Below, in pieces: positions 8,673 through 17,920 of a stretch of DNA of 64,000 bases (positions within the stretch are counted from its first letter, which is position 1; each line of letters begins with the position of its first letter). The stretch comes from Sporomusa acidovorans. Lineage in GTDB: Bacteria > Bacillota > Negativicutes > Sporomusales > Sporomusaceae. Position numbers and translations under genes: made by a program. The DNA is taken from the NCBI RefSeq assembly GCF_002257695.2, contig NZ_CP155571.1; one strand, given 5' to 3'. Under the pieces are notes generated by a model. The model had not been told where the DNA came from. It worked only from the letters and a program-made list of their open reading frames with translations, and did no database searches.

Positions 8673-9998
8673 ATGAAGAGTATCCCCAGGGCCGGCATTA
8701 TAAGGGCATTGGCTGTAGGGAGCATATTGCTTGCAGCCAGTTTACAGCCTGTGCTTGCAGAGGAGCAGCCCATGACTCTGCAGGAAATTGTGAATCATGC
8801 CATCAACCATAACCCAGCGGTGAACGAAAGTGAAAAAAAGTGGGAGGAGAAGTCAAGCCGTATTTCCGCCGTTACGGCGCAGCCTGATCTTAAAATCGGA
8901 CTGATGAAGGATGATATCCCTACCACGAGTTTGAATCCGGGTCGAGGCATAATGACCGAATTTAGTATCAGCCAGGAATTTATGAATACGGCTAAGCGTA
9001 AAGCTATGGGCAAAATGGCGGAGAGTGAAGCCAACATGACCAAAGCCGGTTGGAGCGACAAACAGCTAGAGGTTTATGCCCAGACTAAGCAGGCTTATTA
9101 CGATTATCTTTATACCAAACAGGCGCTGTTAATTGGTAAGGAGAGCCAGCAGCTTATGGGGCAGCTCGCGAAATTGGCGCAAGTCAATTATGCAACAGGC
9201 ATGGTGCCCCTACAGGATACGATGAAAGCGCAGACGGAGTTTTCGCAAATGACGGTTGATCTCTTAAATATGGCCTCCATGGAGGCTGTGGCCAAAGCCA
9301 AAATTAACAATCTAATGGGGCGCAGCACCAATACCGAACTTGAGGTTAAAGAAGAGTTTACTGCTCCGCCGCCCAATTTTGATTTGGCCGATCTTATCAA
9401 AACCGCTACGGAAGACAAGCCGTCCGTTATGGGGATGCAGTATCAGGTAGCAATGGCTCAGAACGGGATCGAATTGGCTAAAAAACAGCAGCTGCCTGAT
9501 TTTGAAGTCCGGCTGGGGTATAAAAGGAACAGAGAGCTGATGGCAGAGTATGACGACATGGGACAGGTAATGCTTGACAAGCGGAACCCGACCTGGAAAA
9601 TCGAAGTCATGGCCATGCTGCCTATCTGGGACAAAAAAAATAAAGCGGAAATAAAAGCAGCGCAGGCCAATCTTGAAGCTTCGCAGGCAGCCCTGCAGAA
9701 TATGAAGAACATGACTGAGCTTGATGTCCAAATGGCGCTTACGGAAGCACAAACCTCCTGGCGTCAGATTGATCTTTATAAGAATACCATTATCCCTCAG
9801 ACCGAGCAAACCTATCAGGCCGCCGTTGTCGGCTATACCAATGGCAAGGTGGACTTTATGACTGTGCTGGAAGGGGTCAATACTCTGCGAAATGCCAAAT
9901 TGGGACTGTATAAAGCGAAAGTAGATTATGAAAAAGCGGCGGTTAATCTGGAAAAAGCAGTAGGCAAGCCCTTATTTACCAGTGGGGTACAGCCATGA
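8673..9998 (+). CDS. TolC-family outer-membrane efflux protein (CusC-like)
   Basis: 441 residues. A signal peptide ends near residue 29 (LQPVLAEE), followed by two outer-membrane-efflux repeats of long heptad-patterned helices (MTLQEIVNHAINHNPAVNE at the first; a second repeat near residue 245). It forms the outer-membrane duct of a tripartite pump, so the organism must have an outer membrane. ATG follows CAAGGAGGTTGAATA. First gene of an operon with adaptor, RND pump and lipoprotein, so the cargo is probably monovalent copper/silver or a similar metal. Confidence 0.9.
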   Translation: MKSIPRAGIIRALAVGSILLAASLQPVLAEEQPMTLQEIVNHAINHNPAVNESEKKWEEKSSRISAVTAQPDLKIGLMKDDIPTTSLNPGRGIMTEFSISQEFMNTAKRKAMGKMAESEANMTKAGWSDKQLEVYAQTKQAYYDYLYTKQALLIGKESQQLMGQLAKLAQVNYATGMVPLQDTMKAQTEFSQMTVDLLNMASMEAVAKAKINNLMGRSTNTELEVKEEFTAPPPNFDLADLIKTATEDKPSVMGMQYQVAMAQNGIELAKKQQLPDFEVRLGYKRNRELMAEYDDMGQVMLDKRNPTWKIEVMAMLPIWDKKNKAEIKAAQANLEASQAALQNMKNMTELDVQMALTEAQTSWRQIDLYKNTIIPQTEQTYQAAVVGYTNGKVDFMTVLEGVNTLRNAKLGLYKAKVDYEKAAVNLEKAVGKPLFTSGVQP

Positions 9999-10026
9999 TG
10001 AGAAAGCCCGAAAAGGAGAGGACAGC

Positions 10027-11310
10027 ATGCTAGAAAAGCTTCAGGCTAAAAAGAAACTGATCATGGGTGTGACCATTGGTGCCCTGATTGCCGGCGGCAG
10101 TTATTACTATACGACGCAGCATGCCAGGCCGGCGGCAGCCGATCATTCCGGACACCAGATGTCCGGGCCGGTTATGGCCATGGGTGATGTAGTGACACTT
10201 GACGCCAAGGCCAGGCAATTGGCAGGGGTGCAAACAGCCCAAGCCGTAAATAAATCATTGGACAAGGAGATCAAGACTACCGGCAAAATTGCCATGAATG
10301 AAAATGGGCGGACTTATATTACCTCCAGGGTGGAAGGACGGGTCGATGAACTGTACGTGACGGCCGAGGGAGAATTTATTGCCCCCGGACAAGCTATTGC
10401 CTCCGTATACAGTCCGACTTATATCGCGGCGCAGGAAGAATATTTGTTGACACTGGAAAATGTACAAAAACTAAAAAACGCCAGTAGAGATATTGTCCAA
10501 ATTAACAGCCGCCTACGGGATGCAGCCTTGCGAAAATTGCAACTGTTAAACGTTGCGGACGAAGATATCGCCCACTTGGAGCATACCCGGCAGCCCCGGG
10601 ACCATATGACCGTGTATGCCCCGTTCGGCGGCACCGTCCTGGAAAAGCAGCTGTTGCCGGGAGCCTACATTATGCCTGGTGATAAATTGTACACGCTTGC
10701 GGACTTATCGACTGTTTGGCTGTATGCCGACATTTATGAAAAGGATATCGCTGCCATTACGCCCGGATTGCCGGTGGCAGTGACCAGCAATGCTTATCCG
10801 GGGCAGGCTTTTGCCGGGAACGTGACTTTTATTAATCCCGTGCTTGATGACGCAACCCGGACAGTCAAAGTACGGATTGAAATGCCTAACCCCGGTGGCA
10901 GGCTGAAACCTAACATGTTTGTCAACGCCAATGTACAAATCCCCCTGGGAGACAGTCTGGTTATACCGGAATCCAGTATCCTTGATACCGGCAGCCATAC
11001 CATCGTCTATGTGGCCCAAAGCGAGGATACCTTTGTTAAGCGGGAGGTGGTTGTCGGACAGCAGGCCGACGGCTATGTCCAAATTCTGTCCGGATTACAA
11101 CCAGGAGAAACCGTAGTTACGGCTGCGACTTTCCTCATAGATTCACAAACCAAGCTGGGCAGTTTTGGCAGCCATGCCGGACACGGTGGCGGAGGAACCA
11201 ATGCATCGTCACAGACTTCAGGCAGTGCCGATAATGGTACCGCAGTCCCGGCCCAAGCTCCGTCTGCACCGGCTGCCGCCGGCGAACACAGCGGCCATAG
11301 CGGTCATTAA
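10027..11310 (+). CDS. cusB: RND efflux periplasmic adaptor subunit (CusB-like)
   Basis: 427 residues starting at the ATG after AAAAGGAGAGGACAGC. An N-terminal membrane anchor (LIMGVTIGALIAGGSYYY) precedes a His/Met-rich segment (DHSGHQMSGPVMAMG), then barrel-sandwich, hairpin (about residues 140-200) and beta-barrel domains of the HlyD/CusB family. The C-terminus ends in a Gly/Ala linker with clustered HAGHGGG and EHSGHSGH, a likely metal-binding tail. It bridges the RND pump to the TolC channel and, in Cus systems, hands metal to the pump. It starts 28 bases after the channel gene and ends 11 bases before the pump gene. Confidence 0.92.
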   Translation: MLEKLQAKKKLIMGVTIGALIAGGSYYYTTQHARPAAADHSGHQMSGPVMAMGDVVTLDAKARQLAGVQTAQAVNKSLDKEIKTTGKIAMNENGRTYITSRVEGRVDELYVTAEGEFIAPGQAIASVYSPTYIAAQEEYLLTLENVQKLKNASRDIVQINSRLRDAALRKLQLLNVADEDIAHLEHTRQPRDHMTVYAPFGGTVLEKQLLPGAYIMPGDKLYTLADLSTVWLYADIYEKDIAAITPGLPVAVTSNAYPGQAFAGNVTFINPVLDDATRTVKVRIEMPNPGGRLKPNMFVNANVQIPLGDSLVIPESSILDTGSHTIVYVAQSEDTFVKREVVVGQQADGYVQILSGLQPGETVVTAATFLIDSQTKLGSFGSHAGHGGGGTNASSQTSGSADNGTAVPAQAPSAPAAAGEHSGHSGH

Positions 11311-11321
11311 GGGGGAACGGG

Positions 11322-14300
11322 ATGCTAAACAGATTAATAGAATTTTCGTTGAAAAACCGTGTCATCATCCTGGTATTCGCCGCGCTGGTCATTGTTTGGG
11401 GCGTATTTACCGTACGCGATACACCCATTGATGCGTTTCCTGATCTTAGTGAAAACCAGGTACTTGTTTCAGCCGATTGGATGGGCCGGGGTCCGCAGGA
11501 AATTCAGGACCAGGTCACCTACCCCTTAGAGACCGCTTTGCGGGGGCTGCCTAAGGTTAAAGAAGTACGTTCGTCTTCCTCTTTTGGGATGTCGCTTATT
11601 ACCGTAATCTTCGAGGACGGGGTAGATCCTTATTTTGCCCGCCAGGTTGTCAATGAAAAAGTGCAGCAGGCCATACCCCGTCTGCCGCGTGGCGTGGAGC
11701 CGTCCCTGGGGCCGGTCAGCACGCCTATGGGTCAGATTTTCATGTACACACTGGAAAGTGACCGGCATAATCTGGCTGATTTGCGCACCGTGGAGGACTT
11801 TACCGTCAAAACCCAGCTTAGTGCGGTGCCGGGTGTAGCCGAAGTTGCCAGCATCGGCGGGTATGTGCTGCAGTATCAGGTCAATCTTGATCCGCAACGC
11901 CTGCAAAGCTACCGGGTTACCTTCAACCAGGTTTTCGGAGCGCTTGGCAGCAGCAACGCCAACATTGGCGCTAAAGTTGTCGAACAGAACGGCCAGGAAT
12001 TTATTATCCGTGGACTGGGGCTAATCCAGTCTGTGGACGATATAAAAAATATTGTGATTACCCAAAACAACAACGTGCCGATTTATATCAAAGACGTAGC
12101 CAACGTAAGCGTTGGTCCGGATTTTCGCCGGGGCGTGCTGACGAAATTTGGCTATGAGGCGGCCGGGGGAATTGTCATTCAGCGTATGGGGGAAAACACG
12201 CTGAACGTGATTGATCAGGTCAAGGCCAAGATCAATGAGATTCAGCCGACATTGCCGGAAGGCATGAAAATTGTGCCTTTTTACGATCAAACCGACCTGG
12301 TGAAAAAGGCAGTAAACACGCTTACCAGGGCCTTGCTGGAAGAGTTTATTTTAGTTTCCATCATTGTCATTGCCTTTTTGGGGAACGTCCGGTCCAGCCT
12401 GATTGTCACCAGCGCTATTCCGATTGGCATTTTGCTTGCCCTCATCGCCATGAAACAGATCCACTTGTCAGCCAACCTGATGTCGCTTGGCGGCATTGCG
12501 ATCGGCATTGGTGTTATGACCGATGCCGCCATTGTTATGGTAGAAAATATTTTCCGGCACTTAGCCGAAGACCGTGGACGGCGGGGAATTATCGACGTGA
12601 CACTGGCAGCGGCTAAAGAAGTTGCCGCGCCTATCTTCTTTTCCATTACGATCATTATCGTTACCTTCCTGCCGGTATTTACCATGACCGGAACCGAAGG
12701 CAAGCTGTACACCCCCATGGCCTGGGCCAAATCATTTGCCATGAGCGGCTCGCTGCTGTTGGCTTTTACCCTGGTGCCGGTATTATGCACGTTGTTTTTA
12801 AAAGGTAAAATTCAGGAAAAGGATACCTGGATTGTCGCCAACATGCACCGCTGGTATCTGCCGCTTTTGAAAACAGTGATGAAATACCATAAAACAACTA
12901 TTGCTATCGCTGTTATCGTAATGATTGCCGGGTTTTCGCTGTTGCCGCTGCTCGGTACCACCTTCATGCCGGCTTTGGATGAAGGGACATTTTTGGTAAT
13001 GCCCACCATGCTGCCCAGTGTGTCGCTGACAGAAGCGGTGGAAGCGGCTAAGGCCATGGATAAAGTCATCATGGAAATTCCGGAGGTTGACATGTCGGTA
13101 GGAAAAGTAGGCCGGGCCACGTCAGCCATGGACCCCGCACCGATTAACATGATTGAAACCATTGTCACCCTAAAACCAAAAGACCAGTGGCGGCCAGGGA
13201 TGACCAAAGAGGCTGTTGAACAGGAAATGATGACGAGACTTGCCAATATTCCCGGCCTCAACTTAGCCTTTACGCAGCCGATTGCCGGCCGGTTAGCCAT
13301 GCTGACGACCGGCGTGCGCACCGAATTGGGTATCAAACTTTATGGTGAGGATCTCAAGGTATTGCAGCAAAAGGCCTTTGATATTGAAAAAGCGTTGGCA
13401 GCCGTGCCGGGCGTCAGCGATCTGTTAGCCGAGCGGGTTTTTGGCGCTCCGTATCTGGAAATTGAGGTTAACCGCGATAAGGCGGCCCGCTATGGACTTA
13501 ACATTGCCGATGTGGAAGATGCGGTTGAATTAGCGGTCGGCGGTAAAACCGCCACCACCACAATTGAGGGACGCAAACGCTTTGATGTCCTGGTCCGCTA
13601 TAACCGGGAAAACCGTGAGACCATTGAGGCCATGCAGAACATTCTCATACCGGTAACCGGCGGCTCGCCAGCAGCGGCAAATGCCGGCGGCAGTATGGGC
13701 GGTATGGGCGGCGGTGGCGCAATAACGGCCAAACCGGCGACCGGAGCCTACGTGCCGCTGGGAGAAGTTGCTCAGTTCCAGATAGTTGACGGACCGTCGA
13801 TGATCAGCAGTGAAAACGGGGTTTACCGGATGAGCGTGCAGATGAATACCCGGGGCCGGGACGTTGTGAGTTTCGTTGATGAGGCCAACAAGGTCATTAA
13901 GGAAAAGGTGGATTTGCCTCCCGGCTATTCGCTAAAATGGACAGGTCAGTATGAAAACCAGCAACGAGCGAAAGACCGGCTGGCAGTCGTGGTACCGGCA
14001 GTCATCGTTCTTACCTTCTTTTTACTTTATATGAGCTTTCACTCCGTCAGTGACGCGTTTCTGATCCTGATGAATATTCCATTCTCTTTGGTAGGTGGTA
14101 TTGTCGCCATGTATGCGACAGGCACTTATCTGACAGTAGCGGCGGCTGTTGGCTTCATTGCCCTCTTTGGGATTGCCGTGCAGAATGGGGTTATTATGGT
14201 GACCTATATCAAACACCTGCGAGAGCACCGGTCTTTGGAAGAAGCCATCGTCGAAGGGGCGCATACCCGTTTGCGACCGGTTATGATTACGGCGCTGGTT

Positions 14301-14474
14301 GCCAGTCTGGGCCTGTTCCCGCTGCTTTTTGCCACCGGCACCGGTGCCGAAGTACAACGGCCTATGGCTACCGTCGTCGTTGGCGGTTTGGTTACATCCA
14401 CCGTTTTGACCCTGATTGTGCTGCCCTGCATCTATCTGGTTTGGAATCGGTGGCGCGAACGCAAGATTAAATAG
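11322..14474 (+). CDS. cusA: Heavy-metal RND efflux pump (CusA/CzcA family)
   Basis: 1050 residues, twelve membrane helices and two large periplasmic loops, full length for the family. The N-terminus RDTPIDAFPDLSENQV and the proton-relay Asp in GVMTDAAIVMVEN (TM4) mark the heavy-metal group. The second periplasmic domain carries a Gly/Met insertion (GGSMGGMGGGG, about residues 788-800) not usual in CusA and possibly metal-binding. Proton-driven export of Cu(I)/Ag(I) or divalent metals across both membranes is expected; exact metal cannot be fixed from sequence. Upstream adaptor and channel, downstream metal-binding lipoprotein. Confidence 0.95.
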   Translation: MLNRLIEFSLKNRVIILVFAALVIVWGVFTVRDTPIDAFPDLSENQVLVSADWMGRGPQEIQDQVTYPLETALRGLPKVKEVRSSSSFGMSLITVIFEDGVDPYFARQVVNEKVQQAIPRLPRGVEPSLGPVSTPMGQIFMYTLESDRHNLADLRTVEDFTVKTQLSAVPGVAEVASIGGYVLQYQVNLDPQRLQSYRVTFNQVFGALGSSNANIGAKVVEQNGQEFIIRGLGLIQSVDDIKNIVITQNNNVPIYIKDVANVSVGPDFRRGVLTKFGYEAAGGIVIQRMGENTLNVIDQVKAKINEIQPTLPEGMKIVPFYDQTDLVKKAVNTLTRALLEEFILVSIIVIAFLGNVRSSLIVTSAIPIGILLALIAMKQIHLSANLMSLGGIAIGIGVMTDAAIVMVENIFRHLAEDRGRRGIIDVTLAAAKEVAAPIFFSITIIIVTFLPVFTMTGTEGKLYTPMAWAKSFAMSGSLLLAFTLVPVLCTLFLKGKIQEKDTWIVANMHRWYLPLLKTVMKYHKTTIAIAVIVMIAGFSLLPLLGTTFMPALDEGTFLVMPTMLPSVSLTEAVEAAKAMDKVIMEIPEVDMSVGKVGRATSAMDPAPINMIETIVTLKPKDQWRPGMTKEAVEQEMMTRLANIPGLNLAFTQPIAGRLAMLTTGVRTELGIKLYGEDLKVLQQKAFDIEKALAAVPGVSDLLAERVFGAPYLEIEVNRDKAARYGLNIADVEDAVELAVGGKTATTTIEGRKRFDVLVRYNRENRETIEAMQNILIPVTGGSPAAANAGGSMGGMGGGGAITAKPATGAYVPLGEVAQFQIVDGPSMISSENGVYRMSVQMNTRGRDVVSFVDEANKVIKEKVDLPPGYSLKWTGQYENQQRAKDRLAVVVPAVIVLTFFLLYMSFHSVSDAFLILMNIPFSLVGGIVAMYATGTYLTVAAAVGFIALFGIAVQNGVIMVTYIKHLREHRSLEEAIVEGAHTRLRPVMITALVASLGLFPLLFATGTGAEVQRPMATVVVGGLVTSTVLTLIVLPCIYLVWNRWRERKIK

Positions 14475-14497
14475 TAAGCTAAAGGAGCTGTTACATT

Positions 14498-14959
14498 ATG
14501 AAAAAACAAAAAATAGCAATCGGTGCTTTCGCGATTGTCATAGTGATGTCTTTGGCTGCAGGGTGCGGCTCTAACGATAAGCCGGCAGCTACACAACAGC
14601 CGGCAGCCCAACAAAATTCGGGTCATGATATGAGTATGATGAATATGCCCAAGGAAGACCCCATGCCAATGATGAAAGATATGGATAAAGCGTTACAAGA
14701 CATGGTTAAACAAGTGAAGGCCGGCCAAACGATGGATGCGCAAAGAAACGCTGCACAGTTGGTGAGTACCACCGATAAGGTTATGCCTCATATGATGGAC
14801 GACAGTTTAAAAGGGCAATTGCGCAAAGCTGCCGCTGACATCAAGGATAGTGTGAACTCAGGGAAAACAGACCCCAGTGCTCTTGAAGGCAAGGTAAAAG
14901 CCATGCAGGATATTATGAAGCAAACGACAACGCACCTGCAGAGCATGAGTCATAATTGA
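14498..14959 (+). CDS. Methionine/histidine-rich lipoprotein, probable metal chaperone of the efflux operon
   Basis: 153 residues. Lipoprotein signal with lipobox LAAGC, then a Gln/Ala linker, then GHDMSMMNMPKEDPMPMMKDMD, a Met-dense stretch of the sort that binds Cu(I)/Ag(I). The rest is two or three amphipathic helices with VMPHMMDD and LQSMSHN. It starts 23 bases after the pump gene with an AAAGGAGCTG site. Position and composition make it a candidate functional analogue of the CusF chaperone, although it has no CusF fold signature. The role is inferred. Confidence 0.8.
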   Translation: MKKQKIAIGAFAIVIVMSLAAGCGSNDKPAATQQPAAQQNSGHDMSMMNMPKEDPMPMMKDMDKALQDMVKQVKAGQTMDAQRNAAQLVSTTDKVMPHMMDDSLKGQLRKAAADIKDSVNSGKTDPSALEGKVKAMQDIMKQTTTHLQSMSHN

Positions 14960-14989
14960 GCGCGGCAAGGAGGGGCGGCCGATGACCAG

Positions 14990-15268
14990 ATGGATATTGC
15001 CGCGCTGACAGGTACGCTGCTAAGCGGCGCGTCAGTGGCTGAGGCTGCTCCGGTTTCCGGCTATAAGCAGTTTGTGGAGTCGCTGGACAACATTTTGTCC
15101 GGAACCGTGATCCCCATTGCCGAAGAACAGGAGACGGCTGTACGTCAGCTATGTTCTCTCTTGAAGTCCATGCGGCAGCTGAAAAAATACCAAAGTCTCA
15201 GTAGTGAGACTTTGGTATTTTGGCTATCGTCTATAACAGTAGTTGAAAACATAATGAAATTAGCCTAA
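14990..15268 (+). CDS. Uncertain small reading frame running through a terminator
   Basis: 92 codons, not recognised. The first ~65 residues (MDIAALTGTLLSGASVAEA on) look protein-like and follow GGAGGGG. However, the frame then reads straight through a perfect 16-bp terminator stem, so the last third is unlikely to be genuine. It may be a degenerate remnant or a short gene whose end was lost. Immediately downstream of the metal-binding lipoprotein, in the same orientation. Confidence 0.35.
   Translation: MDIAALTGTLLSGASVAEAAPVSGYKQFVESLDNILSGTVIPIAEEQETAVRQLCSLLKSMRQLKKYQSLSSETLVFWLSSITVVENIMKLA
15185..15220. terminator. Terminator of the metal-efflux operon, bidirectional
   Basis: AAATACCAAAGTCTCA and its exact complement form a 16-bp stem around a GTAG loop, flanked by A and T runs on both sides. 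It would also serve the convergent PH-domain gene at 15260. Confidence 0.9.
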
Positions 15269-15637
15269 CACATAGTGAGCCAGGACACTCTGCAATTCGT
15301 AAATATTCAGGCTTTTATTAAACTGCTTCTCAATAGGGGCTGCTTGCCCGGTAATCCATATTTTTAACTCTGCGTCCAAATCAAAATGTCCGGCAGTTTC
15401 AATGCTAAAGTGAGTAATGCTCTTATAAGGAATGGAATGGTATTCCAGTTTTTTACCGGTTAAGCCCTGTTTATCAACCAGAATGAGTCTCTTGCTTGTA
15501 AAAATAAACATATCGCGAAGCAGCTTATACGCTTTTTCAATTGTTTCTGACGGGGCAAGTATATTGGCGTATTCACGTTGAATATCTTCGCTCTGTACTT
15601 CTGACGCATTTCCCAGCAAACCATCTAAAAGGCCCAT
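15260..15637 (-). CDS. Bacterial PH-domain protein
   Basis: 125 residues from the ATG after GGAGGGTTGAGATA; the longer in-frame start has no ribosome site. MGLLDGLLGNASEV followed by IEKAYKLLRDMFIFTSKRLILVDKQG and YHSIPYKSITHFSIET matches the small bacterial pleckstrin-homology-like family (PF08000), which forms oligomeric rings. It is cytoplasmic and of unknown biological role. Convergent with the metal operon, no obvious partners. Confidence 0.85.
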   Translation of the reverse strand: MGLLDGLLGNASEVQSEDIQREYANILAPSETIEKAYKLLRDMFIFTSKRLILVDKQGLTGKKLEYHSIPYKSITHFSIETAGHFDLDAELKIWITGQAAPIEKQFNKSLNIYELQSVLAHYVLG

Positions 15638-15845
15638 TATCTCAACCCTCCACTTTTTATTTACAGGCACATACTAAAATACTTCTGCCTCATCGACAGA
15701 GATTCCTACTCAATGTGAAAATAAGTAATGTGGGAGACAGAATTTCTACACATCGGGAGTCTTATAGTACTGCTCTTAAGATTTTTTTAAATAAAACGAT
15801 AAATAAACTGGAAATATAAAATTTTAGTGAAGGCGTGGGGATTGT

Positions 15846-16289
15846 ATGAGTTTGCAAGGGGTTTCGGCAATCGCGGGCCAGACAGCCTATGGAAAGCAAG
15901 GCCAATCTTCCGAAAAGACAGATGATAATGCCAGCGGTTGGAGGTATCTCACTGTTCGGGAAGGCGGTCGGGTATATACTTATGTGGTAATTGGTAAAAA
16001 CATGAGGATCTTGATCGGTGAAGCTCCTGATGAGGGAAATGACCAAAAAGATAAAAAATCGGCAGACGGGAGCAAAAATACTGCTGCTAAGCCTGATTCA
16101 GCGAATGCGTCCAGCGGCAATGTGGTTTCAGTCAATACGCAGCTGTCTGTGAGCGGACAAAATAGCAGAAAAGAAGAAAAAAAGGTTAAACGTGATTTCC
16201 TGACAGATACCAGTATGTTTGCGCTGACCGGTTATTATCAAAAGAAGATGCGGGAAACGATCGATAAGTTAGGAACTCAGACGAAGTAG
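15846..16289 (+). CDS. Hypothetical protein
   Basis: 147 residues, not recognised. The N-terminal third has a short ordered patch (GWRYLTVREGGRVYTYVVIGKNMRILIG, which suggests a small beta hairpin). A long Lys/Ser/Asn-rich, probably disordered middle follows, then a C-terminal amphipathic segment (SMFALTGYYQKKMRETIDKL). No signal peptide or membrane segment. The start is an ATG after GGCGTGGGG, and a UUCG-loop terminator follows 60 bases after the stop, so it appears to be a real single-gene unit. Confidence 0.6.
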   Translation: MSLQGVSAIAGQTAYGKQGQSSEKTDDNASGWRYLTVREGGRVYTYVVIGKNMRILIGEAPDEGNDQKDKKSADGSKNTAAKPDSANASSGNVVSVNTQLSVSGQNSRKEEKKVKRDFLTDTSMFALTGYYQKKMRETIDKLGTQTK

Positions 16290-16352
16290 ATTGGAAAATG
16301 ACTTTAGACTGGAACCTATTAAAATAAATCATGCATTTGACGTACTGTGATG

Positions 16353-16379
16353 GCCGTATCCTTCGGGATCCGGCTTTTT
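16353..16379 (+). terminator. Terminator with UUCG tetraloop
   Basis: GCCGTATCC-TTCG-GGATCCGGC, a nine-pair stem with one mismatch and an extra-stable tetraloop, followed by TTTTT. Ends the hypothetical gene upstream. Confidence 0.85.
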
Positions 16380-16448
16380 CATTTGTCATAGTTTTGTCAC
16401 ATTTCCATATTATTCTTAAGACAGCAAATGTAAGGGGGATACTTCAGT

Positions 16449-16652
16449 ATGTCAAAGTTATACTTCGAGAAACTGGGGGTCTACTGTTTTGAAGAAATGA
16501 CCGAAGAAGAAATCTGCGACCACATTTGGGAACTTTGTGATGCGTCACGGCCGTCACCTCAGGGGATTACAGAGAAAGAACTCATGCAGGAAATTGATTT
16601 ACTCTGCAATTACATGAAAAAAAGGCATAATAGTGAACGCATTGGTTCGTAA
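16449..16652 (+). CDS. Hypothetical small acidic protein
   Basis: 67 residues, not recognised. Begins MSKLYFEKLGVYCFEEMTEEE and ends with a basic patch (YMKKRHNSERIG); two Cys residues and no membrane segment. ATG lies 10 bases after a GGGGG ribosome site. A 397-base gap follows. Confidence 0.5.
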   Translation: MSKLYFEKLGVYCFEEMTEEEICDHIWELCDASRPSPQGITEKELMQEIDLLCNYMKKRHNSERIGS

Positions 16653-17049
16653 AAGACGATAACAATTGATAACGATTAGCTTTTAATAACAAATACCATA
16701 GCTTTTGGCAGCGACAGGGACCTGGATGATTTCGCTTTAAGGCAACAGGTTAAAATAAATCTTCAGGGAAATTCAATACCAGATTGCTGCCTGCCGGGTT
16801 GGCTTGGCGGGCGATTTCCATTTTCTATCCACTTCTAAAGAAATTCTAAAAATACTTATTTACAATATAATCATCTCGTTTTTTCATGGATACTTCTCCA
16901 ACCCAGTGGCAGCTGGGCTATTTTTTTTATCGGTGGTAAGATAGGACATAACAACTTAATGAAATGTTTACCGATGCTTAACCAATCACCAAGCGCAACG
17001 TAGTATTGTAAGGGTAAGTGAATATGTAATTGTAAAGGCGGTGTTTCTA
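16653..17049. other. Gap with no recognised gene
   Basis: Contains GATAACAATTGATAACG near 16658, a TATAAT at 16866 without a convincing -35 box, and a weak CCCAG/CTGGG stem (16902-16917) followed by CTA and eight Ts. This would be compatible with a very short terminated transcript. No ORF above 30 codons with a ribosome site was noticed. Confidence 0.4.
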
Positions 17050-17199
17050 GTGGACGATAAGCCTGATGATGTAAACGACAATTTGACGGAAGAAGATTTA
17101 CGGATTTTATTGAATGACTTGCCCAATATTCTGAAAGAATTAGAAGCATGGGCAACGAATGAGGCGAAGTCAGCCCAGTCCAAAAGTTTGCGGTATTAG
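17050..17199 (+). CDS. Hypothetical 49-residue acidic protein
   Basis: GTG start after AAAGGCGGTGTTTCTA; residues begin MDDKPDDVNDNLTEEDL and continue as a probable amphipathic helix (LRILLNDLPNILKELEAW). No family recognised. Sequence composition (Asp/Glu/Leu, no rare-residue bias) looks coding, but the size limits confidence. Confidence 0.4.
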   Translation: MDDKPDDVNDNLTEEDLRILLNDLPNILKELEAWATNEAKSAQSKSLRY

Positions 17200-17229
17200 C
17201 GTTGGCCCTGTTAATTACAAAATAGAAAA

Positions 17230-17257
17230 GTACCCAGCGACATGAGTCTCTGGGTAC
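17230..17257 (-). terminator. Terminator of the small membrane-protein gene
   Basis: GTACCCAG/CTGGGTAC stem with a 12-base loop; on the minus strand TTTTCTATTTTG follows. About 50 bases beyond the stop of the gene at 17309. Confidence 0.65.
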
Positions 17258-17308
17258 CTGGAAGATAGGTGCAAGCAATTTGTTTTCATAGGAAGTAATG
17301 TTATTTTA

Positions 17309-17479
17309 TCACAAAAAGTTGGGGTCAATATTGATCCCATTGGCAACTGAATACCAAGTTGCCGCTGTAACTATCAGCGCATATACCACATAGCTGCCGA
17401 TAACCACCCAGTTGCTGTTATCTCTTTTTTTTCTATTTACGAGATTACAATGCGCCTCATGGCAATACGTATTGGCCAT
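17309..17479 (-). CDS. Hypothetical small membrane protein
   Basis: 56 residues from the ATG nine bases after AAGGAG. A Cys/His-containing N-terminus (MANTYCHEAHCN, then basic residues) precedes one membrane helix (VVIGSYVVYALIVTAATWYSV). The two Cys and two His in the first twelve residues could bind a metal, but no family is recognised. Confidence 0.5.
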   Translation of the reverse strand: MANTYCHEAHCNLVNRKKRDNSNWVVIGSYVVYALIVTAATWYSVANGINIDPNFL

Positions 17480-17781
17480 TACAATCATCTCCTTCAAAAT
17501 CTATCCGTAAGGATTTACCTTACTATAAATCTACGACAATTAACAAAAATTGTCAATTTAAAAGAGTATTCTAGTAACATATACAATTAGTTAAATTATA
17601 AATATTACACGTTTAACCAATTTTGTGAAAAGCCATATAATAAGCGCTATTACTGTTTACACCGGAATAAAAAGAATGGTTGTAGTGCTTTTTTCTGAGG
17701 AAAGTATATTCTTATTTTATAAAAGCAATATACTTTTTTAGTTTAGGCAATTGCAGAGAGGCAATACATGGGAAAAACTTC
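17480..17781. other. A/T-rich gap without recognised gene
   Basis: Divergent intergenic space. The left end carries the promoter and ribosome site of the minus-strand gene. The rest is A/T-rich with no long inverted repeat or ORF noticed. Confidence 0.4.
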
Positions 17782-17839
17782 TTGACAAGACTATACGTAT
17801 CTGCAATAATATAAATATAAATAATGATAATGATTATCA
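17782..17839 (+). promoter_or_regulatory. Promoter with 7-1-7 Fur box
   Basis: TTGACA (17782-17787), a 17-base spacer and AATAAT (17805-17810) form a sigma-A promoter. TGATAATGATTATCA (17825-17839) is a perfect 7-1-7 Fur operator placed over the start point, so iron-loaded Fur should block transcription of the kinase/regulator locus downstream. Confidence 0.8.
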
Positions 17840-17920
17840 ATATCGATTGCAATCAGCAGTGATCTGAGTTTGTATAGCAATAGGCAGTTCGTATAATGGT
17901 GAGGTGGGGAAAAAGTAATA

